This document shows, in pieces, positions 36,034 to 46,506 of a stretch of 64,000 nt of DNA. This DNA is from Plasmodium coatneyi (lineage: Eukaryota; Apicomplexa; Aconoidasida; Haemosporida; Plasmodiidae): positions 496,001 to 560,000 of the forward strand of contig NC_033564.1 of assembly GCF_001680005.1 (NCBI RefSeq), given 5' to 3'. A program made the translations under genes and the position numbers. Position 1 is the first letter of the stretch. Each line of letters starts with the position of its first letter. Below the pieces are notes generated by a model that was not told the origin of the DNA, did no database searches, and worked only from the letters and a program-made list of their open reading frames with translations.

Positions 36034-37744
36034 CTAATTGAAGCCCTTCTCCAACAACCGCGTGACGGCGGAATTTACGTCCCCCCCAGTTTCCTGCAAA
36101 GCCTGAATATTCGCGTCATTGTCGATGAAGCCCATCTCTTGTAGACTCAACAATTGGGAGGCGTATTTCTCCTCGGGTGGTCTGTTATCAGCAACATTGC
36201 CTGTGTTGAAGTCCATATTTTGACCCGCACCGGGAAAATTAAAATTGCCCAAGTTACGATTTGCTCGCATAACTTGTTGGAACGTTTGCAACAATTCTGG
36301 TGACTGAAAAAGAGAACTCATATTATTCAAATTGTTATTACTGTTATTGTTGTCACCTGTCGTTCCTGTACCAGCGCCTGCATTGGCATTTGCTAAATTG
36401 TTCAGGTTACTCAACAGATCTTCCATTCTTAGTCCCCGCTGATTATTTCCTGCATTGTTCGCACCGTTGTTGTTGGCCGCATTGTTCATGTTCAGGGCAT
36501 TTTCAAACTGTAAACCTGCCTGTAAAAATTCCGGCCTCATTAATTCCCTTAATAGGTTTGGATTTTCCAACACTGGCTGCATTATAGGGCTCTGCGAAAA
36601 TGTATTCCTCAGGAGTGGGTTGTTGGATACTATGTTCGCTAGCATCTCTGGGTTGTTACTAATTTCGTTCATTAGGGATCTCGCAAGTGGGTTGTTTAAC
36701 AGAGAGCTGATGCTGTCTCGATTTATTTCTCCATTTCCTCCGGGGTTTAAAAAATTGGCGAATGCGCCCAGGTTGAAGTTGTCTCCTGCGCCTAGTCCCG
36801 CATTCATGTTCATGTCTCCTGTATATTTGTGTGGAGGAAAGGGGGTAATAAGAAATGGTACAAACGGGAACGAAAAACTACACAAACATATAGATACGTA
36901 ACAGCCCATGGAAGCGTTTTCTCAGAGGGATGATGAGACACGCCGTGCGGGAAGAGGTACCTCCCGCTCCACTCTGCAGAAACATCTGAATTAGTGGATT
37001 GTCACTAAGGTCATTCATGTTCTCGCCTGGATTTGTGCCAAGGTTCGGGGTTGGGGTCGCGCTCGTGTTGCTTCCCGCTCCTTCGTTCTTGTTTGTCTCC
37101 TTCTCAGCTTCAGCTGTGGGGATTCAAAACAGCAAATTTATTCATCATTACACCATTGCATCATTGCATCACTGCGTCATTACATAATTACAATTGCGCG
37201 CTTGGCGGTAACCACATGGGTTACACAGGAGAGCACATTTATTGGGGTCTTTTTTTTTCACTTACGTTCCTTCACAGGGGCCGCGCTGCGAACCAAGTGC
37301 ATGGTGATCCCGTCGCTTACGCCATACGTTGTTAAGGGTTCTTTATCCTTCAATATTTTTCCTGAAATGGGAAAAAATAACGCATTAGTGGGTATTCCCC
37401 TGGAGGTCCTCATCATTGGACCACGCGCACATGAACGGACAAGGTGAGCTATGCAAAGATACAGCCAAGGAACAAACATGGGGGAGGACAATATACGTTC
37501 ATTATAATCATTATAACGGAGGAGGATTGTCCTCTAAATGTGCTTCTCTCCACCCCTTTTCCTCTTTTTTTGTCGTTCCTATTCCCTTCCCGTTTGTACC
37601 TTTAAAAATAAGCCTCTGACACTCAACAGGGATATCTACATGTTCAGCACATTTTTGCTTTAATTCCAATACGGTAATTTCGGGTTCCACCGAAATGGTG
37701 AATTCTTTGCCCCCCGTAACTTTGAATGACACACTGATCGCCAT
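36034..37744 (-). CDS. DSK2: ubiquilin/DSK2-type ubiquitin shuttle protein
   Basis: There are four exons on the minus strand: 37744-37600, 37361-37266, 37113-36961 and 36818-36034. All are joined by GT...AG with matching phases, giving 392 residues. Residues 1 to about 80 form a ubiquitin-like domain (VSFKVTGGKEFTISVEPEIT at the start, and GVSDGITMHLV near the end). The middle carries STI1-like repeats (NPLARSLMNEISNNPEMLAN and NPNLLRELMRPEFLQ). An Asn/Ala-rich linker follows, and the last 45 residues form a UBA domain containing LQEMGFIDNDANIQALQ. This is the domain order of DSK2/ubiquilin, which carries ubiquitinated clients to the proteasome and shields membrane-protein precursors in the cytosol. 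The architecture is complete. The internal single-exon frame beginning at 36909 is not a separate gene but exon 4 plus intron. Confidence 0.93.
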
Positions 37745-39490
37745 TTCGGTTTTTTCTCAAGAAAGGAAGTAGATGTGGTCTGGATTTTCTTCAGGGTGAA
37801 TGCCGTCCTCACTGGAATTGGCTACCTATTCCGTGTTCACTTGTATGTGAGAGGAATGTACAAATATGTATGCGCCTGTTTCTGTGCACGCACTTTGCTA
37901 TTATTGTGAGGGGGGTCGTTGCTTATGGTTAAACGAATGTTCTGGCTAAACCATATGGCTTTACAATCCCGTTTGCAAAGGCGCCTCGTGCTATTCGTTT
38001 AAAAGGATTAAACAGGTAAAATCCGCTCAGCAGAAAAATTTTAATAACTGTCATGCGAAAAAAATTGCCGCATGTGGTTAGTGGCACTCAATTGGGGGGA
38101 AGGGCAACTTTTGGCATTAAACTTGCTGTTCGTAATAGTATTTTTTTTTTTTTTTTTTTACTGCAGTGCTAAAACGTAGGCGCATAACATGTTATTCGTT
38201 CATCGTCGCCGCGAAAATTACGCTTTTGTTCGCTTCGCGTTTAACTCTTTAGATTTTTTTTTTTTTTTTTTTTTTACAATTTTGGCTTTTTTCTGTACGC
38301 GCATATCACGGCTAACCCGACACGGCGCCTAGCATATCGGCAGGGTGAAATAAAAAATACCCTACAAATTGGGCTTCCGGTGGAGCGGCCTAAAGGTACT
38401 GCCTAATATTAGGGTATTTTTTTTCTCTTCAGGCCTATTCGTACTGGCGGCACGCAAGTTAAGCAATGGCATATATACGTGACATATACGTGGCATTTAC
38501 GGCGGAATGACCTATGCTTTCCTCTGTTGATTCGTACGCCGAGCAAAAAGGGGTACGCCTATACGCACGAGCCGCTGTTCAGCCGCGCCGCCAACGCAAA
38601 ATTCGTGCCCATGGTGGGGGGACACACAGGGGTTGGCCTTCTTAAGGAAAAAAAACAGTGTCAATATATTTACTGTTAATTATGGTTCCGATAACCATGC
38701 CAACATGCCGCGGAGGTGAAAAGGAAAAAAATTCCATTAGAAATAATGAATCAGTTTGGCATGCCCAGTGGCATACACAGCAATTTATGCTGCTCCTAGG
38801 AATTGCCTTTCTGCGTGGCATATAATGTACGACTCCCCCTGAACTTCAATTTATTTGGCATCCTTCCAAATGTTAATACGCACAGGCATATGTATATATA
38901 TACACACGTATGGATGTTCTGCACCCCGGGCGAGCTTAACATTTCAATCGCCCAGAAGGGCCAACATGTGAACGAAGAGAGGGCATGTCCCTGCCGATCG
39001 CCCCCATTGCGTAACCAATTTAGAGAGACGTTCATCAACCAAAGGGGGTAACTCATTTCGTCTTGTCGCCTTTCCATTTGCTCACCAAGGGGGCATAAAA
39101 ATAAAAAAAACAATATTCTGTCGAAAAGCCGGTGCAACCCTGGAGCAATATTCCCCCAAAGAAATAACAGAACGGGATGTCTGTCTGCAGCAACCTGCAA
39201 TTGTGTCACCCTACAAATGGGCACAAAACACATTCCCTCTAAAACGTTCCCAATTGGAAGTGGTTAGCACAATTGTTCATCTTGCTTTTCCGTCGAGAAA
39301 TTAACACGAAAGGCGCAAATAAAATAAAATAAAGTTAAATTATATTAAAAAGAAAGGACAAAACGGGTAGGAAAAGTAATGTGGCTACAAACCCCTCTTC
39401 GTTGCCCTCTCTTTATGTACCCCCCAGTATGCGGGTCTGTACAGAAGCAAGTCAACGCACGCCACCCCTCCCACATGACGATGCTCTAAA
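37745..39490. other. divergent intergenic / shared promoter region
   Basis: The gap lies between DSK2 and the GTPase gene, which are transcribed away from each other. It has T runs at about 38141-38159 and 38256-38275. No coding frame of credible composition is seen. Confidence 0.6.
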
Positions 39491-41554
39491 ATGCTCCGAT
39501 GGTCCTCTACTTTGCGAATTTTCCCGCGAACACAAAAGCGAAATTTCACAAGCGGAAGGAAAAAGGAAATTATCGTACTCCATCCGATATTAAAGAGAAC
39601 GAAAAATGGCAGCAAGTCCTTTGACGAAATAATCTATGACGCGCAGGAAGCCTTAGGGTTGGCTCGGTCGGCTGGGTTCAAAGTCGCAAATGGAATTTCG
39701 ATGCCGTTGGGGGGGTGGACATTTTTTAAACACCTAAGTGGGTCTAAGGAGCAGGGCGAAGAGGACGATTTAGCTAATAGCTACCGGCGGGAAGACACAT
39801 GCAAGGGTTCACGTCAGTCAAACGAAGGGACAACCTGCGGGGGTGATGCGAATGAGGAGGATAAGTTCCCCAGAAGTGAAGATGGAGGGGTAGGCGCACA
39901 CGTAGGTGGTGCCCCCTCCGAGGAGGTGCCTCCGCAGGTGGACGACCTAGAAAAAAAAATTGCAGAGTCGATTATAATAAAAACGAACAGAATAGATAAC
40001 AAGTTTTATTTTGGCAAAGGCAAATTGAATGAGCTGTCCAGCTATTTTCTAAAACACCCAACGCCGTACGTGTTTATTAACACGCTGCTTTCGCCTGAAC
40101 AGTTCAGAAATTTGGACATGCTGTTTAACAGCCTTCTGCGGAGCCACCATGATGAGTTGAAGTTGCGTAGCCAGAAGGAGAGGGGGGAAGATTGCCTCTC
40201 AGTGAGGGAATCAGAAATAAACGAGGAGGATGATGACGGGGAGGAAAACGCCAGGGGGGAGGAGCTCCTCTACGTCGAGATGTATAACGAATGGATGGAA
40301 AGGCAGGTGGAGAGGGAAGACCAGGAAGATGGAAATATGAGCGATGGGGAAGAAGAGATTGTTGTTTCCCCCGATGATGCAGAGGAGGGAAACGTGCCGC
40401 TCTACGTTGAGCTCTTCGACCGGTACAGCATTATCCTGCAGATACTGAAAAGCAGGGCGAGAAACAACCTGAGCAAACTACAACTGGAACTAGCCAGGGC
40501 CAACTTCATTTTCAATACCTACGCAGAGGATAACAAGTCAAGAATGAAGTATATAAAATATATCGAAAATAATATCCTGGGGAAATCAAATTTTGACTAC
40601 GAGGAAAAGTACAACCGACAAAACACCTTCGATGTGGATAGGCAGATCGGGAAAAAAAAAAATTACGACAGCTTGGGATACACCAGCACCTACATAAAGA
40701 GCTCAGAGACGTACAAAGAGTATGAAAAAAGAATCATTCAAAATTTGTATGCAAAACTGAAGAAGGAATTAGGAAAATGCAAAAATAATAATGAACTACA
40801 GAGTAGTGCTAGAAAGCACAAAGCGTTAATAGCCGTAGTAGGATATACAAATGTGGGCAAAACAAAATTAATAAATTATTTAACCAATTCTAATTTGAAG
40901 GCAAGGAATTTATTATTTCAAACTTTGGATAATGCTTATAAAAGTGTAAAAATTTCTGATGGGCACTCCAGCATATTTATCGACTCAATTGGGTTCATTC
41001 AGAATATTCCTTTCTCCTTATACGAATCATTTAAGGTAACCTTGGAAGCAATTAAAAATGCAGACGTGCTCATTCACGTGATCGATGTGTGCCACCCGTA
41101 TAGAGAGCAACATAAAAAGTGCGTCATTGATACGTTACAGAAGATAGGCATATCCAGCGATTTTCTAAAATACAATATGATTGAGGTGTGGAATAAAGTG
41201 GACAAATTGCCAGACGAGGAACTCCTCCATTTGTATAAAACTAAACCAAAGAATGTCCTACCCATTTCAGCCAAAGTTGGCACAAATTGTGATGTCCTCA
41301 TTAAAATTATTCAAACCATGATTAACAGAATTAAGGACGTGCAAGTGTTGACTCTCCAGTTTTCTGCGATGGAAGCTAAAGAGAGGATAGCATATCTTGT
41401 GAAAAATTTCAAAGTCGTCCCCAACTCCATTTCGTACTCCAGCGATGGGAACACGACCTTTATCAAGTTGGTGGAGAATCCCCGCAATTTGAGGAGGTAC
41501 TATGAGCGTTTCGACGAGGGTGAGGAGGGACCAGATAAAGGAGCCACGTCATGA
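39491..41554 (+). CDS. HflX/GTPBP6-type ribosome-associated GTPase
   Basis: This is an intact 687-residue frame from an ATG. The G-domain shows G1 GYTNVGKT (451-458), a DSIGF G3 motif (from 498; bacterial HflX has DTVGF), NKVD (568-571) and a SAK G5 motif. The N-terminal part resembles the HflX nucleotide-binding domain (VLHPIL...ALGLARSAGF), and the helical segment before the G-domain (LQLELARANFIF) matches the HflX linker. HflX proteins bind the large ribosomal subunit and rescue or split stalled ribosomes. In eukaryotes they act in mitochondria or plastids. A basic N-terminus (LRWSSTLRIFPRTQKR) suggests organellar import. Two hydrophilic, mostly acidic insertions (about 80-155 and 235-310) make it longer than bacterial HflX (about 430). 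The family is well supported and the organelle is inferred. Confidence 0.88.
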   Translation: MLRWSSTLRIFPRTQKRNFTSGRKKEIIVLHPILKRTKNGSKSFDEIIYDAQEALGLARSAGFKVANGISMPLGGWTFFKHLSGSKEQGEEDDLANSYRREDTCKGSRQSNEGTTCGGDANEEDKFPRSEDGGVGAHVGGAPSEEVPPQVDDLEKKIAESIIIKTNRIDNKFYFGKGKLNELSSYFLKHPTPYVFINTLLSPEQFRNLDMLFNSLLRSHHDELKLRSQKERGEDCLSVRESEINEEDDDGEENARGEELLYVEMYNEWMERQVEREDQEDGNMSDGEEEIVVSPDDAEEGNVPLYVELFDRYSIILQILKSRARNNLSKLQLELARANFIFNTYAEDNKSRMKYIKYIENNILGKSNFDYEEKYNRQNTFDVDRQIGKKKNYDSLGYTSTYIKSSETYKEYEKRIIQNLYAKLKKELGKCKNNNELQSSARKHKALIAVVGYTNVGKTKLINYLTNSNLKARNLLFQTLDNAYKSVKISDGHSSIFIDSIGFIQNIPFSLYESFKVTLEAIKNADVLIHVIDVCHPYREQHKKCVIDTLQKIGISSDFLKYNMIEVWNKVDKLPDEELLHLYKTKPKNVLPISAKVGTNCDVLIKIIQTMINRIKDVQVLTLQFSAMEAKERIAYLVKNFKVVPNSISYSSDGNTTFIKLVENPRNLRRYYERFDEGEEGPDKGATS

Positions 41555-42776
41555 CAGAAAACTGAATCGCCTGTCTCTCGTCTGCACACTTCGGGATGAT
41601 ACACAATTGGCTGTATCTTAATAACGTGTCCCACCATTTGTGTACCCTGAACCATTTTACTCAATTTTGAAGGAAAACCCCAATGTACGGTATGAATAGA
41701 GGGTTGCCAGATTCTGCCCCCTGAATGGGGCACCTTAACCGTCACACAGGATGCACCCCACGCGCATTTTACAGCAAGTAAAAAGAAAACATGTGTTGGG
41801 AGGACGCATATAACATTTCTGCGCTACACATGACAACCTTCTTGCTGCTTTACGTAAATTGTACGAGGGGGAATAAAATTTGGCATCACCTATCACGTCA
41901 GTAAATTTTTTTTTTTTGTGCAAAAATGTACAGCTATTTTATTCTTTTGCTGTGCGGTTTTGTTTCCTCCTGCAGCCTTTTCCTTTTTTTCGCTGCCACC
42001 TATTTGTGACCTCTTTTTTAATCCGAACGATTTGGCTGCTCATTTGAAATCCGCCATTCCATTTAGTGCGAAAAATCGTGGCAAAAAAAAATACGCCAAA
42101 TGCGTGCTCCTGAAACGGCATGGGCGAAGAAACCTTTTTGAAGAAAATAAAACGCAACGGAATCGCTCGCAGCATTTTATGAAGGCATGTTTGCCTGCCC
42201 CCACTTGCGCCCTTCATTTGTACGTTACCCGCGTTAAGCACGTCGACATTACAGTCGCTTCGTCCTCTTTGGAAAGAGGGCCCATTTTTCCTGACAAAAA
42301 TATGCGCTGCTAAACGTTCGTTGTAAAGTACGCCCAGCTAATGATCGATACAACCACGTCATGGCTGAAGGGTGAAAAAAGAAGGTAGCGTTCCTTGTAG
42401 AAATAATTCGGATAAGAATAGGAGCAAAACGGATTGGAAGTAAAATTTTGTAATAAACTGAAAACGCTACCAAGGTACTTGTACGTGGGGAAAAAAAATG
42501 CCTTACAAGAATGTAAAATCGCCCAGTAAATTTTGCTGCCCAACCGACCGACTTCCCACACATATTCAAGCGGCTTCAACGTTTGCGCCCACTGGGGAAG
42601 CACAAATCTGTGGATATACACAGGGAAAATAATATGCGTGGGGGCACGCACACTTCGGAAAAGTAGTGCAAAATTTGAATGTATAGCAAGAGGTAGGTCT
42701 ACCAAAAAAAGGAGAAGGAATCTGACCAAGCAAAAAAACGTAAGTATAACATCCTGGCAGACGCAGCCCTTAAAAC
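41555..42776. other. intergenic region, GTPase to Rpp21-like gene
   Basis: This tandem gap holds a 3' UTR and a promoter. The open frames on both strands have no recognisable domain and are interrupted by T and A runs. Confidence 0.55.
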
Positions 42777-43829
42777 ATGCAAGGAGGAAATGCCGACAGG
42801 AAAAACAGAGTGGACGCCTACATTCAGAGGATAAAATTTTCGGAAATAACTGGACACGGCGAAACGGACAAGCGAATTGAGTACCTGTGGAACTTAGCCC
42901 TGTCCACTGTGTATGAAAATGCCAAACTGTCTATGAAATATATCACCCTAATTAAAAAAATTACAAAAAACAATATACTCTTTGATGATGTCTGCTGCCA
43001 CTATTGCAACTTAATATATATCCCCTTTTACAACTGTGAAATTAATCACATTGCTCAAAAGAATGCCATCCGATACAGGTGCCTTCTGTGTAAGCATAAA
43101 AAACATCGAACGTTAAGGATCTGTAAAAATCAAGTAAAAAATGCCCCCCTTGAAAATTCCGATGGACAGAATGTCCGAAGGAATCCGCCCAACTGGGACC
43201 TTTTTATCATCAATGAGATAGATAAGTATGGCATAAAAAAGGAAACACCCGGGGACCAAACGGGGGATGTTAAATCGGAGGATAACTTTAAAGGAAATAT
43301 CCCTTTGGGAGAAGTCAAGGAGGAAGAGGACTTCCCAGGGGATAACCCCGTGGAGGATCCCCCCCCTTTGGATAACAATCCTACGGACGAACCACTAAAT
43401 CAAGCCATTCCCTTGCACAGTGTGAAAGACCTCTTCACCATTGACTACGGCACCAGCAGCTGCACGGTTAAGAGGGAGATTCTCCCCCCGATCACCCAAC
43501 ACAATAATTGCGGAAAAAATAACAACTTGAAAAACCTTAACAGTTCAGGCAAAAATAGCAACGTTCAAAAAAAAAGGAAACATGATGGGAGTATCCAATT
43601 GGAGGAGAAGTCAGACACGGTAAATGGGGCGACCAAAGTAAATAACCTGAGCAATGCCCAAGAAAGGGCTGTGCAAAAGAGGCCCCCCAACGCTAACAAC
43701 GTGAACAGCACAAAGAGGGCAAATGTGACAAACCTAGGAAAAAACATTCCCAACCTTGGCACAACTGATAACTACTTAAATTTTAACAAATCCAAGAAGA
43801 AGAAAAAGAACATATTGGATATCCTGTAA
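42777..43829 (+). CDS. RNase P/MRP protein subunit, Rpp21/Rpr2-like
   Basis: This is a 350-residue single exon. The first 120 residues fit the Rpr2/Rpp21/SNM1 family: a helical segment (RIEYLWNLALSTVYENA, then MKYITLIKKITKNN), then a zinc ribbon with CxxC at 74-77 (CHYC) and CxxC at 102-105 (CLLC), followed by a basic run KHKKHRTLRICKN. In this family the zinc ribbon binds the RNA subunit of RNase P or MRP, which matures tRNA 5' ends or rRNA in the nucleus. The remaining 230 residues are a low-complexity tail rich in Asn, Pro, Glu and Lys, ending in KSKKKKKNILDIL, which could serve as a nuclear signal. Typical Rpp21 proteins are about 150 residues, so the tail is an unusual extension. I judge the family likely. 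Another zinc-ribbon RNA-binding protein is possible. Confidence 0.72.
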   Translation: MQGGNADRKNRVDAYIQRIKFSEITGHGETDKRIEYLWNLALSTVYENAKLSMKYITLIKKITKNNILFDDVCCHYCNLIYIPFYNCEINHIAQKNAIRYRCLLCKHKKHRTLRICKNQVKNAPLENSDGQNVRRNPPNWDLFIINEIDKYGIKKETPGDQTGDVKSEDNFKGNIPLGEVKEEEDFPGDNPVEDPPPLDNNPTDEPLNQAIPLHSVKDLFTIDYGTSSCTVKREILPPITQHNNCGKNNNLKNLNSSGKNSNVQKKRKHDGSIQLEEKSDTVNGATKVNNLSNAQERAVQKRPPNANNVNSTKRANVTNLGKNIPNLGTTDNYLNFNKSKKKKKNILDIL

Positions 43830-44467
43830 TTGTGTCCCACGTATTCCCTCTTTTTTTTTTTTTTTTTCTTTTTTTTTTTGTTTTACACATTCGCTGCTCC
43901 GCCGTTTTGTTTTTTTTTCGTTCCTTTTTTCGTGTAACGGAGATGTTCGCTTCCATTTGGTTTTCCCCCTTTCCCTTAAGGGGAATGCTCGAACAACGGA
44001 TTAACAAACTGGGCCCCTGTGGGTGCCTCATTCAACCAACTGTGTAACAAAACGGAGCAACACCAAAAAAAAAAAGAAAAAAAAAAAAAAAACATAAAAC
44101 TTCATAGTAGGGGTAGCTAGCTAAATATAAAAAAAAAAAAAAAAAAAAAAAAGGAAAACAGCCCGATTGGCGAAGCAAATATGTGCAACATTAACCAACT
44201 TTCCGATCGTCACTCACGTCATTGCGCAATACCATGATTGTTGGTTAAAAGAATGCGCTTATGAAAATAGAGCCTTTAAGGAATGCCTCCCGAAGTTTCT
44301 ACATGAAAGTGCAACGCGAGACATTTGGCAAAATCGACAGACGCGAATAACTATCGGACGCATCGTCACAGGCGGCCTACTCCTACAATCGTAGATTGTA
44401 CGCAAAATTACAAACCACACGATCGTGTGTACATAGGTGAAATTAGGTACCTCCCCCCCTATTCACG
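43830..44467. other. intergenic region with long T and A runs
   Basis: T-rich runs occupy about 43851-43880 and A runs of more than 20 lie near 44067-44091 and 44131-44152. A Cys-containing open frame at 44167-44394 opens on TTG with no ATG and is not called. It probably belongs to the glyoxalase 5' UTR. Confidence 0.6.
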
Positions 44468-45544
44468 ATGGCCGAAGGGAAACCCATCCTAGCACTGGGC
44501 GCCAAGTACAACGCAACTTGGCAGCAAACCATGCTGCGTATTTATGACCCCAAAGAAACGGTCGCCTTTTACGAAAAGAACTTTGGGATGATAAACATCC
44601 ACACGTACCATTTTGATGAGTACAATTTCTCCCTGTACTTTTTGATAACCCCTCCGTATGATGAAGAAGAAAGGAAGAAAATCCCCCAACCAAATACGCC
44701 CGAATCGGAGAAATATCTTTGGAACTTAAAAACCGTCTGCCTAGAATTAACCCATAATCATAACAGTACGGAAAAGTTAAGCAACGGAAACAATGACAAT
44801 GATAGAGGATTTGGACACATTGCTTTTAACTGCCACAATGTGATCGAATTTTGTGATTACCTTTATAAAGAGAAAAAAGTAAAATTTCACAAATTGCCCC
44901 ATGAAACGAAAATGAAGAGCATTGGCTTTGCACTCGACCCGAATAACTACTGGATTGAAATAGTCAAGCGATCCAGTGAAGTCAAATGGAAAAACAATAA
45001 AGGCATTACAAACTTCTCACAAACCATGCTTAGAATTAAGAACCCTGAAAAAAGCTTATATTTCTACTTACACATATTGGGTATGAAATTAGTTCACATT
45101 AAGCATGCCTCGGATTTCTCCCTATACTTTTTAAAGTCCCCTTATTTGGAAGATAAAAAAGGTGGAGATATTTCTACAAAGGAGGAAGAACAGAAACAGT
45201 GTTACTACAATTTTGAGGAGCTAAAGAAGGCATACCAGTCTGAGGAAGATTATGAAAATTTTAAAAGTTCGTGGGAACCCGTCCTGGAACTTACCCACAA
45301 TCATGGGACAGAAAATGACGAACAATTTGCATACCACAATGGGAACACCGAGCCTAGAGGGTTCGGCCACATTGGTTTCCTGGTCGACGATTTGGTGAAC
45401 TACTGTCAGGAGTTAGAAAAACTGGGTATTCCTTTTAAGAAAAAGTTACACGAAGGACAAATGAACAACATCGCTTTTGTGTACGACCCGGATAATTACC
45501 TTGTCGAGTTGATTCAGAGGGGCACCACATTTGGTCGCAACTGA
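44468..45544 (+). CDS. GloI: glyoxalase I (lactoylglutathione lyase), two-domain monomer
   Basis: This 358-residue protein is a tandem fusion of two glyoxalase I domains, each with the full set of metal ligands. Domain 1 has Gln20 (QTMLRI), Glu93 (LELTHN), His117 (GFGHIAF) and Glu164 (NYWIEI). Domain 2 has Gln185 (QTMLRI), Glu274 (LELTHN), His301 (GFGHIGF) and Glu347 (NYLVEL). The enzyme converts the hemithioacetal of methylglyoxal and glutathione to S-lactoylglutathione in the cytosol, detoxifying a glycolytic by-product. The malaria cytosolic enzyme is known as a two-domain monomer with two active sites of different affinity. The length and ligand pattern here fit it. No targeting presequence is present, which separates it from the apicoplast glyoxalase-like protein. 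The start is the first ATG. Confidence 0.95.
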   Translation: MAEGKPILALGAKYNATWQQTMLRIYDPKETVAFYEKNFGMINIHTYHFDEYNFSLYFLITPPYDEEERKKIPQPNTPESEKYLWNLKTVCLELTHNHNSTEKLSNGNNDNDRGFGHIAFNCHNVIEFCDYLYKEKKVKFHKLPHETKMKSIGFALDPNNYWIEIVKRSSEVKWKNNKGITNFSQTMLRIKNPEKSLYFYLHILGMKLVHIKHASDFSLYFLKSPYLEDKKGGDISTKEEEQKQCYYNFEELKKAYQSEEDYENFKSSWEPVLELTHNHGTENDEQFAYHNGNTEPRGFGHIGFLVDDLVNYCQELEKLGIPFKKKLHEGQMNNIAFVYDPDNYLVELIQRGTTFGRN

Positions 45545-46506
45545 GAGGGGGGAAAAAAAAAGGCTAGGAGGAGGACCCCCCTTTTTGGGGGGTTATACCT
45601 ACTGGGTACAGCGGCAAGTATTACTACCTGGATGACGAACCTCCCATCGCAATTTGGGGGTAAACCTCAAAATTGGCCACCTACTGGACAATTTTTTTTT
45701 TCTTTTCTTTTTTACTCCATTTTGACGAACCAGTCACACACACATGTACACGTAAAAAACCGCAGATGTGCGAAAAGTGGGAACATCCTTTATATGCATT
45801 TCCGACTACATAGCCATTCCTGGATCGCCTAACCCGGTGACCTATGCATATTGGAAAGAACTCTTTTACTATGATTCGTTATTCTTTGGGGATACAAAAA
45901 GTTTTTAATTTGTGTGGTAGGTGGGGGCAAGTGCGCTTCTCCGCCTTCGTTTAACAAAAAAAAAAAGAAAAAGAAAAAAAAAAGGGAAGTGCCAAGAGGG
46001 GCAAAGCAGTGGATAGGCTAAATATATGATAATGCATGAATAAAGGTGCGCAGACAAGTGCAAAGATGCAGACTCTTCAATAGGCAGATATGGCACACTC
46101 CCAGCACAACAATGCTGCCAGGAGGGGGGAACCATTATAGAGGGATAAAAGGGAAAAAATATATATATATATAAAAATAAAGACAAACAAGACATGGAAA
46201 CATTAATAAGATCAAAAAATTGCCTTTCCTGCAATGCGCATTAAAAATGGAGTAAAATGCAAATTGTGCAGGGGGAGTTACTCCTGCTCAGGATTAAGCG
46301 ATTTTCCGGAGGGAATACCTAATTGATGCAGATAGAAGGGGCTTGCACGTACAGGCAGATGTAGGTGCTCCTGCATAAGCGCATTCACAGACGTACACAT
46401 GGGGTGTAATGTGAGAAAGTACAAACGGGGTTGCAAAGAGGGGGGTAAGCAAGACAGCACACCGGATGAGCAATTAGCATGCAGAAGAGGCGAACTGCGC
46501 GTTGCC
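45545..46506. other. convergent intergenic region
   Basis: This is the 3' space between glyoxalase I and the membrane-protein gene. It contains A-rich runs near 45956-45984 and a short TA tract near 46159-46172. No gene is seen. Confidence 0.6.

Noticed and set aside
44167..44394. Cys-containing 75-residue frame upstream of glyoxalase I
   Set aside because: There is no ATG start and no conserved CX9C or other motif, and it directly precedes the glyoxalase start. I treat it as 5' UTR.
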